A stretch of DNA of 61,316 nt from the NCBI RefSeq assembly GCF_000819765.1, contig NZ_CDBT01000017.1:764-62079 (forward strand), written 5' to 3'. The DNA is from Aeromonas bivalvium (lineage in GTDB: Bacteria > Pseudomonadota > Gammaproteobacteria > Enterobacterales > Aeromonadaceae). This document shows positions 32,814-44,922 of the stretch, piece by piece. The first letter of the stretch is position 1. The number at the start of each line of letters is the position of its first letter. Position numbers and translations under genes: made by a program. Under the pieces are notes generated by a model. It was not told where the DNA came from and did no database searches. It saw only the letters and a list, made by a program, of their open reading frames with translations.

Positions 32814-33959
32814 ATGCCCGCCTTCTCCTGGTTAGCCCCGTTCTTTGGTGCCTTCTACTTCGTCTATGGCGCCTATCTGCCGTTCTGGTCCCTCTGGCTC
32901 GAGGGGATGGGGGTGAGCGCCGAGCAGATAGGCATGCTGCTGGGGGCCGGCATGGGGATCCGCTTCGCCGGCAACCTGATGGTGATGGGGCGCATCAAGG
33001 GGGCGGGCCAGCTGCTGCCGGTCACCCGCTTGCTCTGCCTGCTCAGTCTGCTGGCCTTCCTCGGCTTCTATCTCGGCCACAGCCTCTGGTGGCTGGTGGT
33101 GCTGACCCTGGTTGCGAACTTCATCTACCCGACCCTGATGCCGGTGGGGGAGGCGCTCGCCACCCGCATGGTGATCCAGACCCAGCTCGACTATGGCAAG
33201 GTGCGCCTGTGTGGCTCCTTCGCCTTCATCGTCGCCTCCACCCTGGTGGGGGCCCTCATCACCGACCTGGGCAGCGACTGGGTGCTGCACGTCATGGTGC
33301 TGGGGCTGGCGCTCATGGTGCTGCTCAGCTGGCTGCCCCTGGATCCTGCCCCCCGGGACGTGGTAGGCGAGCGGGCGCGCCCCTCCCTGAGAGAGACCCT
33401 CAAGAGTGCCGCCGTGCGCCGCTTCCTGCTGGTGACGGCGCTCTTGCAGGGCAGCCATGGCGCCTACTATGGTTTCAGCGCCATTCACTGGAAGGCGGCG
33501 GGCTACAGCGGCGCCACCATCGGCTATCTGTGGGCCCTGGGGGTGGTGGCGGAGATCGCCATGTTCGCCGCCGACAAACGCTATTTCAGCCGCTTCGGGG
33601 CCCAGACCCTGTTCCTGGTGGGGGCGCTCGGCTGTCTGGTACGCTGGAGCCTGCTCGGGGCCAGCACGGACCTCACCCTGTTGCTGCTGGCGCAGCTGCT
33701 GCACGGGGTCACCTTCTGCATCAGTCATCTGGGTGCCGTGCGTTTCATGACCCGGGATCTGCCCCCGGAGCAGCTGATCGGCGCCCAGGCGCTCTACGCC
33801 GCCCTCTCCCTCGGCATCATGGTGGCGGCCCTGATGACCCTCAGCGGCCAGCTCTACGGGCCCCTGGGGGGCGGCATCTTCTACCTCATGGCGCTGGCGG
33901 TCTTGCCGGTGTTTTTCCTGCGGCGACATGTCGATATGGGTCTCTCTGGCAGAGGCTGA
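32814..33959 (+). CDS. MFS transporter, HcaT-like (phenylpropionate permease family)
   Basis: A 381-residue transporter with about 12 membrane helices. The N-terminal FYFVYGAYLPFWSLWLEGMG and the internal GKVRLCGSFAFIVAS segments are typical of HcaT/LacY-like MFS_1 proteins; E. coli HcaT (379) is a predicted 3-phenylpropionate importer. No hca catabolic gene is nearby, so the substrate is open. ATG 32814 gives the expected family N-terminus. A terminator follows 15 bases after the stop. A long out-of-frame open frame overlapping it is spurious. Confidence 0.82.
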   Translation: MPAFSWLAPFFGAFYFVYGAYLPFWSLWLEGMGVSAEQIGMLLGAGMGIRFAGNLMVMGRIKGAGQLLPVTRLLCLLSLLAFLGFYLGHSLWWLVVLTLVANFIYPTLMPVGEALATRMVIQTQLDYGKVRLCGSFAFIVASTLVGALITDLGSDWVLHVMVLGLALMVLLSWLPLDPAPRDVVGERARPSLRETLKSAAVRRFLLVTALLQGSHGAYYGFSAIHWKAAGYSGATIGYLWALGVVAEIAMFAADKRYFSRFGAQTLFLVGALGCLVRWSLLGASTDLTLLLLAQLLHGVTFCISHLGAVRFMTRDLPPEQLIGAQALYAALSLGIMVAALMTLSGQLYGPLGGGIFYLMALAVLPVFFLRRHVDMGLSGRG

Positions 33960-33974
33960 AACGGACGCAACGAG

Positions 33975-34003
33975 AAGGGGAGAGCCAAGGCTCTCCCCTT
34001 TTT
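33975..34003. terminator. bidirectional terminator between the MFS and XRE genes
   Basis: AAGGGGAGAGCC, a 2-base loop and GGCTCTCCCCTTTTT form a 12-bp stem between convergent genes. Confidence 0.82.
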
Positions 34004-34021
34004 CATCGATGTCGGGGCGGA

Positions 34022-34237
34022 TCACGCCTCGTCCGCTTGCCCGTAGGCCAGCAGGTCGCCCGGCTGGCAGTGCAGCTCGCGGCAGATGGCCTCGAGGGTG
34101 GAGAAGCGGATCGCCTTGGCGTGACCATTCTTGAGGATGGAGAGGTTGGCTTCGGTGATGCCAACCCGCAGGGCCAGCTCTCGGGCGGTCATCTTGTGCT
34201 GGGCCAGCAGGGCATCGAGCCGGATGATGATGGGCAT
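34022..34237 (-). CDS. small XRE-family transcriptional regulator
   Basis: A 71-residue DNA-binding protein that is almost entirely one helix-turn-helix domain (MTARELALRVGITEANLSIL, with recognition helix ITEANLSILKNG). It resembles the YozG-like short regulators usually found next to DUF2975 membrane proteins, and such a gene lies 7 bases upstream on the same strand. It probably controls that operon, but no operator can be named with confidence. Confidence 0.8.
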   Translation of the reverse strand: MPIIIRLDALLAQHKMTARELALRVGITEANLSILKNGHAKAIRFSTLEAICRELHCQPGDLLAYGQADEA

Positions 34238-34244
34238 GGTTTCC

Positions 34245-34823
34245 TCACACCGTCAGTTGCTGATCATCGGCCAGTTGCTTGGCCTCCCACATCACCAGTG
34301 CCAGCGCCGAGACGATGAGCCCTGCCAGCAGCAACCTGAAATCCGACGAGCCTATGCTGATGGTGCCGTGCAGTGAAGGGCCCTGCATGGTGAGCGCTAT
34401 GTCTACCAGGGGCAGGGTAATGATCTCGGTGACGAAGCTGGCGCACAACAGCAAGCCAAGCCAGCGATAGCGGCGGATCTGGTCGAAGGTGAACAGCATG
34501 GCGTGGCGGTAGCCACGAAACAGCTGGCGCAGCTGCCACAGGATCAGCATGAAGACGAGATCCGGCAGCAGCAGGATCAAGGTGGCCAGCAGACGATTGC
34601 CTAGGGTGAGGGGATAGTCGCTCAGGGAGGGGGCTCCCATGCTGGCCAGGCCAGTGGCACCTTGTTGTCCCAGGGCCTTGAGCAGGGTGTCTTGCAGTCG
34701 ATCATCGCCACCAAACAGGTGAGACCAGGTATCCGCTACCGTGATGAGCGGGGTCGCCACCAGGGCGAACAACAGGATCCATTCGATCAGTGTACTCATG
34801 GGGGCGAGCTTGCTGGGTGTCAT
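34245..34823 (-). CDS. DUF2975-type membrane protein
   Basis: A 192-residue protein with about four membrane helices (WILLFALVATPLITVA near the start, LLATLILLLPDLVFMLILW, LGLLLCASFVTEIITLPLV, LLLAGLIVSALALVMWEA). The layout and the adjacent XRE gene fit DUF2975/YozG-type pairs. I chose ATG 34823, which has GAGG at a good distance, over the upstream in-frame ATG at 34979, whose added residues are polar and lack a ribosome site. Function unknown; a sensor or transport role is inference. Confidence 0.7.
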   Translation of the reverse strand: MTPSKLAPMSTLIEWILLFALVATPLITVADTWSHLFGGDDRLQDTLLKALGQQGATGLASMGAPSLSDYPLTLGNRLLATLILLLPDLVFMLILWQLRQLFRGYRHAMLFTFDQIRRYRWLGLLLCASFVTEIITLPLVDIALTMQGPSLHGTISIGSSDFRLLLAGLIVSALALVMWEAKQLADDQQLTV

Positions 34824-35035
34824 GATAGGCCTCATGGTGGACGATGTGGATGGGCTGCCGGTGCTGATTGGCAAGGGTGTCGTATTGATGTTTATCGTTT
34901 TTCGATATTCCGTCAAGGGTGTTTTATTGATAAACGATAAATTTCGTGCCGACATCGGGGGATGACATTCTTTCCACACCTCTCTAGACTGGCGGCTGCT
35001 TCGTTTAAATATTCAGCATGGACAAGGGGTTACAG

Positions 35036-38000
35036 ATGCACCAGGGATGGCTGCTGATTGGGTTGTCACTCGCATATCTTGGGCTCTTGTTCCTCATCGC
35101 CTACGGGGCGGACAAGAACAAGCGCCGTCGCCTCAAGGGACAGCCCCTGCTCTACAGCCTGTCCCTCGCCGTCTACTGCACCTCCTGGACCTTTTTTGGC
35201 ACCGTCGGTCAGGCCAGCGAGTCCCCCTGGTCCCCGGTGCCCATTTATCTGGGACCCATGCTGGTGTTCCTGTTCGGCTGGCGCCTGCTGGCCAGGCTCA
35301 TCCTGGTGGCCAAGCGCGAGCACATCACCTCCATCGCCGACTTCATCGCCGCCCGCTATGGCAAGTCCCAGCGTCTGGCCATGCTGGTAAGCCTGGTGGC
35401 CATCATAGGGGTGCTGCCCTATCTGGTGTTGCAGCTCAAGGCCATCGTCACCGGGCTGGACCTGCTGATGGCCAATGCCGTGCCCGCGGGCCCCGCCGGC
35501 AATACCGCGGAGCTGGCCCTCGGCGTCACCCTGCTGCTGGCCCTGTTCAGCATACTGTTCGGCACCCGCAACCTGGATGCCACCGAGCACCACAGGGGCA
35601 TGGTGGTGGCCATCGCCTTCGAGTCCGTGGTCAAGCTGCTCGCCTTCATGGCGGTGGGGGGCTTCGCCCTCTGGTTGATCCTGAGCCAGTCCAACGAGAG
35701 CCGGGATCTGGTCACCCGTGACTTCTTCCGCGCCGTGGTCGATGTGAGCCCGGGTAACCTGCTCGAACTCGCCATCTATACCCTGCTCGCCATGTGCGCG
35801 GTGATCTGCCTGCCGCGCCAGTTCCACGTGACCGTGGTGGAGAACAACCAGGGGCAGGATCTGCACTGGGCGCGCTGGCTGTTTCCCGCCTACCTGTTTC
35901 TGATGGGGCTCTTCATCTGGCCCCTGGCCCTGGCGGGGCAGCAGTGGGTCGGGGCCGACATGGCCTCGGACACCTATGTCATCAGTCTGCCCATGGCGCT
36001 GGGCAACCAGGGCATGGCCATGCTGGCGTTTCTTGGCGGCACCTCGGCCGCCACCGGCATGGTGATCGTCTCCACCATCGCCCTGGCCATCATGGTGAGC
36101 AACGATCTGGTGCTGCCGGTGCTGCTGCGCCGCTTCTGGCAACGGGGACGCGACGAGCGGCTGGCGCACCTGCTGCTGCAGGTGCGCCGCGGCGCCATCT
36201 TGCTGATCCTGCTGGCCGCCTGGGGGCTCTACCTCTGGCTCGGGGATCTCACCAGCCTGTCGCGCATCGGCTACCTGTCGTTCGGCGCCGTGGCCCAGTT
36301 TGCCCCGGCTCTGCTGCTCGGTCTCTACTGGCGTCACGGCAACCGCAAGGGTGTCTACCTGGGGCTCGCCCTCGGGATCAGCCTCTGGTTCATCACCCTG
36401 CTGGCCGAAAGTGGCCTGCTGGCGGGATCCCCCTTGCAGGCCATGTTGGCGCCCCCCGACTGGCCCGCCTTTCGCGACCTGAGCCTGGGGGCCTGGTGTC
36501 TCTTCCTGAGCCTGTTGCTCAACCTGACCGGTTATGTAGCGGGCTCCCTGCTGACCCGGGCCGCGGTGAGCGAGCGATTGCAGGCGGCGAACTTCGTCGG
36601 CCAGGCCAGCCGGGATACCACGGCCCTCTATCAGGCCAAGGTGACGGTCAAGGAGCTGGAGATGCTGGCGGCCCGCTTCGTCGGCCCGAGCCGGGTCAAG
36701 CGCTCCTTCGGCCGCTTCGCCGGCGAGTCGGGCGGCACCCTGGCGCCCCAGATGCAGGCCAGCGCCGGGCTCATCGCCCACACCGAGCGACTGTTGGCCG
36801 GGGTGTTCGGCACCTCGTCGGCCAGGCTGGTGCTGGCCTCGGCCCTGCAGGGGCGCGACATGCAGCTCGAGGAGATCGCCACCATAGTGGACGAGGCCTC
36901 GGACGTGCTGCGGTTCAACCGGGGTCTGCTGCAGGGGGCCATAGAGCATATCGGCCTCGGCATCTCTGTGGTGGACAGGGAGCTGAGGCTGGTGGCCTGG
37001 AACCAGCGTTACATCGACTTGTTCCAATACCCGGTGGGGCTGATCCAGGTGGGGCGCCCCATCGAGGAGATCATCCGCTACAACGCCGTCAAGGGGCTGT
37101 GCGGTCCGGGGGAGGTCGAGGCCCATGTGGCGCGCCGGGTCGGCTTCATGCGCCGTGGCAGCGCCCATCTCTCCTCCCGTGAGCGGCCCGATGGCCGGGT
37201 GATCGAGCTGCAGGGCAACCCCATGCCGGGGGGCGGCTTCGTGATGACCTTCGCCGACATCACCCCGTTTCGCGACGCCGAGCGGGTGCTGAGGGAGGCA
37301 AACGAGCATCTGGAGTCGCGGGTGGCCGAACGGACCCGCGAGCTGTCGGCCCTCAACAGCCAGCTGCGGGCGGTCAACGAGCAGGTGGAGCGGGCCAACC
37401 AGTCCAAGAGCCGCTTCCTGGCGGCGGTGAGCCATGATCTGACCCAGCCGCTCAATGCCGCCAAGCTGTTCACCTCCTCCCTGATCGAGACGCTGCCCGG
37501 GGAGGGGGAGGCGGCTCGCCTCGCCCATCACATCGACGATGCCCTGGGGGCCACCGAGGATCTCATCACGGATCTGCTGGACATCTCCCGGCTCGAGGCG
37601 GGCAAGTTCAAGGCCAGGAAGCTCGACTTTGCCCTGGCGGAGGTGTTTGACAACCTCAAGGCGGAGTTCGGGGTGCTGGCCCGGGCGGGGGGCATCGAGT
37701 TTGCCGTGGTGGACACCCGCCTGGCGGTCCACAGCGATGCCCGCCTGCTGCGCCGGGTGCTGCAAAACTTTCTCACCAATGCGTTTCGCTACAACCCGGG
37801 GGGCCGGGTCCTGCTCGGTTGCCGCCGCCTGGGCCAGCAGCTGCGCATCGAGGTGTGGGACACGGGGCCCGGCATTCCCCAGGACAAGCAGGAGGCCATC
37901 TTCGAGGAGTTCCAGCGACTGGATCACTCCCGCACCGCCCGCGAGCAGGGGCTTGGCCTGGGGCTCGCCATCGCCCGGGGCATCTCCCTGGTGCTGGGGC

Positions 38001-38524
38001 ATCCTCTGACCCTGCGCAGCTGGCCCGGCGCCGGCTCAGTGTTTGCCATCACCCTCAACCTGGCCAGTCGTCCCCTGGTGGCCAGGGCGACGCCCGCGCC
38101 CCAGCTTCGTCATGACAGCCAGCTGGCGGGAGTGAGGGTGCTCTGCCTCGACAACGAGCCCGAGATCCTGGTGGCCATGGCGTCCCTGCTGGGGCGCTGG
38201 GGCTGCGAGGTGCGCTGCGTGCAGGATCTGGCCCAGGCCCAGATCCTGGTGGCGAGCTTCAGGCCCGATCTGGTGCTGTCCGATTATCACCTGGACGACG
38301 GCAAGACCGGATTGCAGGCGCTGCACATGCTGCGCCTCGCCCTTGGCAAGGAGCTGGGCGGCATCATCATCAGCGCGGATCGCAAGAGCGAATTGCAGGC
38401 CCAGATCCGCGAACATGGCTATGGCTACATCAGCAAGCCGGTCAAGCCCCTCAAGCTCAGGGCGTTGATGAACAGCATGGTGGGGACCGGGAAACTTGAT
38501 GATGATCACGAATTAACACATTAG
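35036..38524 (+). CDS. hybrid sensor kinase: SSS symporter - PAS - histidine kinase - receiver
   Basis: A 1162-residue protein. Residues 1 to about 500 are a sodium/solute-symporter-like domain with about 13 membrane helices, then a short STAC-like linker (ELEMLAARFVGPSRVKRSFG), a PAS region (about 640-760), a HisKA/HATPase core with His800 in AAVSHDLTQPLN, N-box NFLTNAFRYNP, and DTGPGIP and GLGLGLAIARGI, and a C-terminal receiver with Asp1083. It resembles CbrA-type kinases (histidine or carbon/nitrogen sensing) with an added receiver. ATG 35036 has GGGG/AAGG at a suitable distance. No response regulator gene is adjacent, so its partner is unknown. Confidence 0.85.
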   Translation: MHQGWLLIGLSLAYLGLLFLIAYGADKNKRRRLKGQPLLYSLSLAVYCTSWTFFGTVGQASESPWSPVPIYLGPMLVFLFGWRLLARLILVAKREHITSIADFIAARYGKSQRLAMLVSLVAIIGVLPYLVLQLKAIVTGLDLLMANAVPAGPAGNTAELALGVTLLLALFSILFGTRNLDATEHHRGMVVAIAFESVVKLLAFMAVGGFALWLILSQSNESRDLVTRDFFRAVVDVSPGNLLELAIYTLLAMCAVICLPRQFHVTVVENNQGQDLHWARWLFPAYLFLMGLFIWPLALAGQQWVGADMASDTYVISLPMALGNQGMAMLAFLGGTSAATGMVIVSTIALAIMVSNDLVLPVLLRRFWQRGRDERLAHLLLQVRRGAILLILLAAWGLYLWLGDLTSLSRIGYLSFGAVAQFAPALLLGLYWRHGNRKGVYLGLALGISLWFITLLAESGLLAGSPLQAMLAPPDWPAFRDLSLGAWCLFLSLLLNLTGYVAGSLLTRAAVSERLQAANFVGQASRDTTALYQAKVTVKELEMLAARFVGPSRVKRSFGRFAGESGGTLAPQMQASAGLIAHTERLLAGVFGTSSARLVLASALQGRDMQLEEIATIVDEASDVLRFNRGLLQGAIEHIGLGISVVDRELRLVAWNQRYIDLFQYPVGLIQVGRPIEEIIRYNAVKGLCGPGEVEAHVARRVGFMRRGSAHLSSRERPDGRVIELQGNPMPGGGFVMTFADITPFRDAERVLREANEHLESRVAERTRELSALNSQLRAVNEQVERANQSKSRFLAAVSHDLTQPLNAAKLFTSSLIETLPGEGEAARLAHHIDDALGATEDLITDLLDISRLEAGKFKARKLDFALAEVFDNLKAEFGVLARAGGIEFAVVDTRLAVHSDARLLRRVLQNFLTNAFRYNPGGRVLLGCRRLGQQLRIEVWDTGPGIPQDKQEAIFEEFQRLDHSRTAREQGLGLGLAIARGISLVLGHPLTLRSWPGAGSVFAITLNLASRPLVARATPAPQLRHDSQLAGVRVLCLDNEPEILVAMASLLGRWGCEVRCVQDLAQAQILVASFRPDLVLSDYHLDDGKTGLQALHMLRLALGKELGGIIISADRKSELQAQIREHGYGYISKPVKPLKLRALMNSMVGTGKLDDDHELTH

Positions 38525-41504
<2,980 letters not shown>

Positions 41505-41570
41505 TCCAGACGGTTGCGCGGGATCCCCGCAAGGGCCCCTGCTGGGAGCAGCAGGGATGCCACGACCATA

Positions 41571-41596
41571 AAAAAAGGCCCGTTCGGGCCTTTTTT
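41571..41596. terminator. bidirectional terminator between chiA and rlmA
   Basis: AAAAAAGGCCCG, a 2-base loop and CGGGCCTTTTTT form a 12-bp stem between the convergent genes. Confidence 0.85.
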
Positions 41597-41606
41597 ATTG
41601 GGCGTC

Positions 41607-42407
41607 TCAGCGCGGCTTCTGCCACAGGCTGAGCAGCAGATCCTGCTCGAGCTGCTCCGGGCCCTGCTGGATGAACCGGTGGCGCTGCTCGGCGTCGGCG
41701 CGCCAGCCGAGACGGCTGGTCTCGAGCACGAAGCCACGCAGCTTCTGATCCAGGGTCAGGGAGAACTGGCAGCGCTGCTGTGCCAGCGGGTCGAAGCCGG
41801 CCAGGGCGGGCCAGCTCAGGGGATGCTCCATGCTGACCGGATTGAGGCTGACCCTCAGCTGCCACTGGTGGCGGGGGCCTGGCTGCAGATGGAGCAGATA
41901 ACCGCCCGGCGCCAGCCATTCATGCAGCTGTTCCGTCTTGACCCTGAGGTCATTGACCAGCAGCAGCTGGGCGGTGCCCGGCATGATGGGCGCCCGGGCC
42001 GGATCGGCGATGACGAAGCTGGCCTCGGGCTGCGCCTTGCTGGCGGCGAAGATGGCATTCTTGGCCAGATCCACCCCGGCGAAACCCCAACCGGGCAGAC
42101 GCTCGGCCAGGGCGCGGCAGTAGTAGCCTTCGCCGCAGTCGAGGTGGATCAGCTCACGCTCGCCGAGGGGGGTCAGCAGGCCGGCCATGGCGTCGACCAG
42201 GGGCTGCATGTGGCCCTGCTCCAGGAAGTGGCGCTTGGCGCGCATCAGGGCGCGGCTGTCGCTGTCCTTGGGATTCTTCTTGCCGGGGATCAGGTCCAGG
42301 TAGCCTTCTGGCGCCGGATCGAAGTGGTGCTTGTTATCACAGTAGCGGCCCTTGCTGGCCTGGTGAAGATGCAAGGGGTGACGGCAGCGGGGACATTGCA
42401 GGTGCAT
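41607..42407 (-). CDS. rlmA: 23S rRNA (guanine-N1)-methyltransferase RlmA
   Basis: A 266-residue SAM-dependent methyltransferase that modifies G745 of 23S rRNA. A zinc finger at the N-terminus (CPRCRHPL, then CDNKHHF) precedes the Rossmann domain, whose SAM motif is IHLDCGEGYYCRAL, a variant of the common DxGxGxG. The length is close to E. coli RlmA (269). It is monocistronic and convergent with chiA. The ATG at 42407 begins exactly at the zinc finger. Confidence 0.92.
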   Translation of the reverse strand: MHLQCPRCRHPLHLHQASKGRYCDNKHHFDPAPEGYLDLIPGKKNPKDSDSRALMRAKRHFLEQGHMQPLVDAMAGLLTPLGERELIHLDCGEGYYCRALAERLPGWGFAGVDLAKNAIFAASKAQPEASFVIADPARAPIMPGTAQLLLVNDLRVKTEQLHEWLAPGGYLLHLQPGPRHQWQLRVSLNPVSMEHPLSWPALAGFDPLAQQRCQFSLTLDQKLRGFVLETSRLGWRADAEQRHRFIQQGPEQLEQDLLLSLWQKPR

Positions 42408-42552
42408 GGCTTCTCGTTCCGATCAAGGGGGCTGGCAGGCTGACGGGAGTGCCGAGCCTGATTGGGGGGCATTATAGGGGGATTGCGCCGAAAAGGGCGG
42501 CCCCGACGGGTTTTATCTTGGCGCGACCCGGGCAGGTGCGGCGCCCGGATCG

Positions 42553-42576
42553 AAAAAGGCTGCCTCGGCAGCCTTT
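42553..42576 (-). terminator. terminator after crp
   Basis: On the minus strand, AAAGGCTGCC/GGCAGCCTTT form a 10-bp stem followed by TT and then C, close to the crp stop. Confidence 0.75.
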
Positions 42577-42595
42577 GTCCTGGGGCTGACCGCGG

Positions 42596-43234
42596 TCAGC
42601 GGGTGCCAAACACCACTATGGTCTTGCCGTGGGCCGAGATGAGCTCCTGCTCTTCCAGCATCTTGAGAATGCGGCCGACGGTTTCCCGGGAGCAGCCGAC
42701 GATCTGGCCAATCTCCTGACGGGTGATCTTGATCTGCATGCCATCCGGGTGCGTCATGGCATCCGGTTGCTTGGCCAGGTTGAGCAGGGTCTGGGCGATC
42801 CGGCCGGTCACGTCGAGGAAGGCCAGGTTGCCGACCTTCTGGCTGGTGTGCTGCAGGCGCAGCGCCATCTGGCCGGAGAGACGCATCAGGATCTCGGGAT
42901 TGACCTGGATCAGCTGACGAAACTTCTTGTAGGAGATCTCGGCGACTTCGCAGGCACCCTTGGCGCGCACCCAGGCGCTGCGCTCCGGGTTGTCGTTCTC
43001 TTCAAACATGCCCATCTCGCCGAGGAAGTCCCCCTGGTTGAGATAGGAGAGGATCATCTCTTTGCCTTCATCGTCCTTGATGAGGACGGCCACCGTACCC
43101 TTGACGATGTAATAGAGGGTCTCCGCTTTTTCACCCGCATGGATAAGGGTGCTCTTGGCGGGATACTTATGAATGTGGCAGTGCGACAAGAACCATTCCA
43201 GGGTGGGATCGCTTTGCGGTTTGCCAATGACCAT
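42596..43234 (-). CDS. crp: cAMP receptor protein
   Basis: A 212-residue transcription factor almost identical to E. coli Crp over long stretches. The cAMP-binding part has [19 protein letters not shown], where Arg-Ser contacts the phosphate and two residues are added relative to E. coli (EEGQERS there). The DNA-binding helix [19 protein letters not shown] is unchanged. It controls carbon use in response to cAMP. As in E. coli it is divergent from the yhfA gene. A terminator follows. Confidence 0.97.
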   Translation of the reverse strand: MVIGKPQSDPTLEWFLSHCHIHKYPAKSTLIHAGEKAETLYYIVKGTVAVLIKDDEGKEMILSYLNQGDFLGEMGMFEENDNPERSAWVRAKGACEVAEISYKKFRQLIQVNPEILMRLSGQMALRLQHTSQKVGNLAFLDVTGRIAQTLLNLAKQPDAMTHPDGMQIKITRQEIGQIVGCSRETVGRILKMLEEQELISAHGKTIVVFGTR

Positions 43235-43551
43235 GAGATTTCCTCTGTAGTGTCTTTTTATGGACTCGTGCGTCCGTGCAAGCTGCCAATCTTGCCATTC
43301 CTTGTGTCAGTCGCAGTAGGATAAGAGCCTTTGCCGGTGCTGACAAGGCTTAGGGCCTCCTTTGGGCGCTGGCTACCGCACTGGACAGGGCATTCTAGGG
43401 AACTTGGCCGCCACAAACCTTGATTTTGATCTAGCCTGCGCTGGCTTGTGGTGATGTCGACGCCTCGGCCGGGTGCAGGGACGGCCTCGGCTGGGGTATG
43501 CTATGGCATCGCGTCCGCCGGGACACTCGTATCATGCATGAGGTAATGAAG
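43235..43551. other. 317-base divergent control region between crp and yhfA
   Basis: No gene-sized frame is supported here. The region should hold both promoters, but I see no CRP site good enough to name and no clear RNA element. A long in-frame upstream extension of yhfA (from 43498) covers part of it and is not credible. Confidence 0.5.
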
Positions 43552-43956
43552 ATGAAAGCCAAGGTCAACTGGGTTGAAGGGATGAAGTTTGTGGGTCACA
43601 GCGAGTCTGGTCACCAGCTGATCCTCGACGGCGCCAACCCGGGTGAGGGGGCCAGTCCGATGGAGTTGATCCTGCTGGCGGTGGGTGGTTGCAGCTCCAT
43701 CGATGTGGTCTCCATCCTGGAGAAGGCACGCCAGAACGTGAGCGCCTGCCATGTGGATCTCTCGGGGGAGCGGGCCGAGACTGTGCCCAGGGTGTTTGAG
43801 AAGATCCACTTGAACTTCGTGGTCACGGGCCAGGGGCTGGCCGAGAAACAGGTGGCTCGCGCCGTCGCCCTCTCCATGGAGAAGTACTGCTCCGTCTCCC
43901 TGATGCTGGAAAAAGCTGTCGAAATTACCCATAGTTATCAAATCATTGAGGCCTGA
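43552..43956 (+). CDS. yhfA: OsmC-family protein YhfA
   Basis: A 134-residue protein of the OsmC/Ohr fold starting MKAKVNWVEGMKFVG, the same length as E. coli YhfA. Cys in VGGCSSIDVVSIL and the pair-forming segment MEKYCSVSLMLEKAV are conserved; OsmC-type proteins use two Cys for peroxide reduction, but YhfA's substrate is not established. ATG 43552 has GAGG at a good distance and matches the E. coli start; upstream in-frame ATGs would extend it. Divergent from crp, as in E. coli. Confidence 0.9.
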   Translation: MKAKVNWVEGMKFVGHSESGHQLILDGANPGEGASPMELILLAVGGCSSIDVVSILEKARQNVSACHVDLSGERAETVPRVFEKIHLNFVVTGQGLAEKQVARAVALSMEKYCSVSLMLEKAVEITHSYQIIEA

Positions 43957-43993
43957 TAACCCGCTTCTCTCGTCATCACAAAAGGAAAGTGCA

Positions 43994-44293
43994 ATGAAGA
44001 AACTAGTCGCTCTGATCCCCGTGTTGGGACTGGCAGCCTGTAGCTCGCCGCAACCGACCCAGTACCAATATAACCAGTATCAGTGTGGTGAAGAGATGTT
44101 GGCGGTGACCTATGACCCCCAGGCCGACATGGTGCAATTTCCCCTGAACGGGGTCTACCAGAAGCTGGGCCGGGTCGAATCCGAGAAAGAGAGTGCCCGC
44201 TATTCGGACGGGGTCACCATGTTCTGGATCCAGGGGGATCAGCTGACCCTGACCCAGAAGGGGGTCACCCTGCTCAACTGTACCCGGCTGTAA
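43994..44293 (+). CDS. MliC-like lysozyme-inhibitor lipoprotein
   Basis: A 99-residue lipoprotein (MKKLVALIPVLGLAACSS, lipobox LAAC) with one MliC-type domain: YQCGEEMLAVTYD at the start, ESARYSDGVTMFWIQGDQL in the middle and LLNC at the end, the two Cys probably bonded. MliC proteins inhibit C-type lysozyme from the outer-membrane face or periplasm. The ATG at 43994 has AAAGGA upstream. It is 37 bases after yhfA on the same strand and ends in front of a terminator; it is not part of the E. coli block. Confidence 0.78.
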   Translation: MKKLVALIPVLGLAACSSPQPTQYQYNQYQCGEEMLAVTYDPQADMVQFPLNGVYQKLGRVESEKESARYSDGVTMFWIQGDQLTLTQKGVTLLNCTRL

Positions 44294-44310
44294 CGGCTAT
44301 CAGCACGGAC

Positions 44311-44335
44311 AAAGGCCTGCACCATGCAGGCCTTT
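44311..44335 (+). terminator. terminator after the MliC-like gene
   Basis: AAAGGCCTGCA, CCA loop and TGCAGGCCTTT form an 11-bp stem between convergent genes. Confidence 0.8.
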
Positions 44336-44361
44336 GTCATTTGCGGGGGCTGGATGCGGGC

Positions 44362-44907
44362 TCAGGGCAGGGTGCGGAGCATCTTGTCGACCAGCTCCTG
44401 GCTGAAGGCCGCCCGCTGTGATTCGGCAATGGCCTGATCCGTGGTGAGCTGGATGACGCTGCTCCAGGCCGATTGTTGCCGCTGGCGATCCAGCATGATG
44501 ATGGCGAGGGTCCCCTTGCGGGCGCCAGCCCTGGCCTGTACCCCAGGATTCATGCCGAGGCGGGCGAACAGCGCCTCGTCGCTGATGTCCTGGGCGCCGG
44601 CGACGCCGATCGCCACCCAGATATCGGCCTCATCGAGGGGGGCGCTGCGCCAGCCCTTGCCATCGAGATATAGCGCCACCGCCTGTTGCAGGGGAGCGAG
44701 CCAGCCTTCGGCGCTCGCCCCCGAATACTGGTACTGCTCGGCCAGGGCGTAGCGGGGCTGGGCCGGGAAGGGCCACTGCTCGGCCGGACGGGTCACCTGG
44801 GTGCCCATGTCGATCACGGGGGCCTGGTGGCCACTGCTGCAGCCGCCGAGCAAGCCAACCAGTCCAAGCAGCAGGAGTGGCCAGGGGGTTCTCAAGATAG
44901 TGCGCAT
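44362..44907 (-). CDS. DUF4136-like lipoprotein
   Basis: A 181-residue lipoprotein (MRTILRTPWPLLLLGLVGLL, lipobox LGGC). The segment KGWRSAPLDEADIWVAIGV and the later GTLAIIMLDRQRQQSAWSS fit the DUF4136 pattern, a family of unknown function in the bacterial envelope. It starts 15 bases after prkB on the same strand, so it is probably the third gene of a yheU-prkB operon. Family match is from pattern only. Confidence 0.62.
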   Translation of the reverse strand: MRTILRTPWPLLLLGLVGLLGGCSSGHQAPVIDMGTQVTRPAEQWPFPAQPRYALAEQYQYSGASAEGWLAPLQQAVALYLDGKGWRSAPLDEADIWVAIGVAGAQDISDEALFARLGMNPGVQARAGARKGTLAIIMLDRQRQQSAWSSVIQLTTDQAIAESQRAAFSQELVDKMLRTLP

Positions 44908-44922
44908 GGGGGTCGCCTCGGG

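Noticed and set aside
32675-34318. 547-codon open frame across the MFS gene
   Set aside because: It overlaps the MFS gene in another frame, has Arg/Ala/Gly/Pro-rich shadow composition, and lacks any domain; the MFS frame is clearly coding.
35066-38002. 978-codon minus-strand frame opposite the kinase
   Set aside because: It is the antisense of a GC-rich gene, rich in Gln, His and Gly, with no domain. High-GC codon bias produces such frames.
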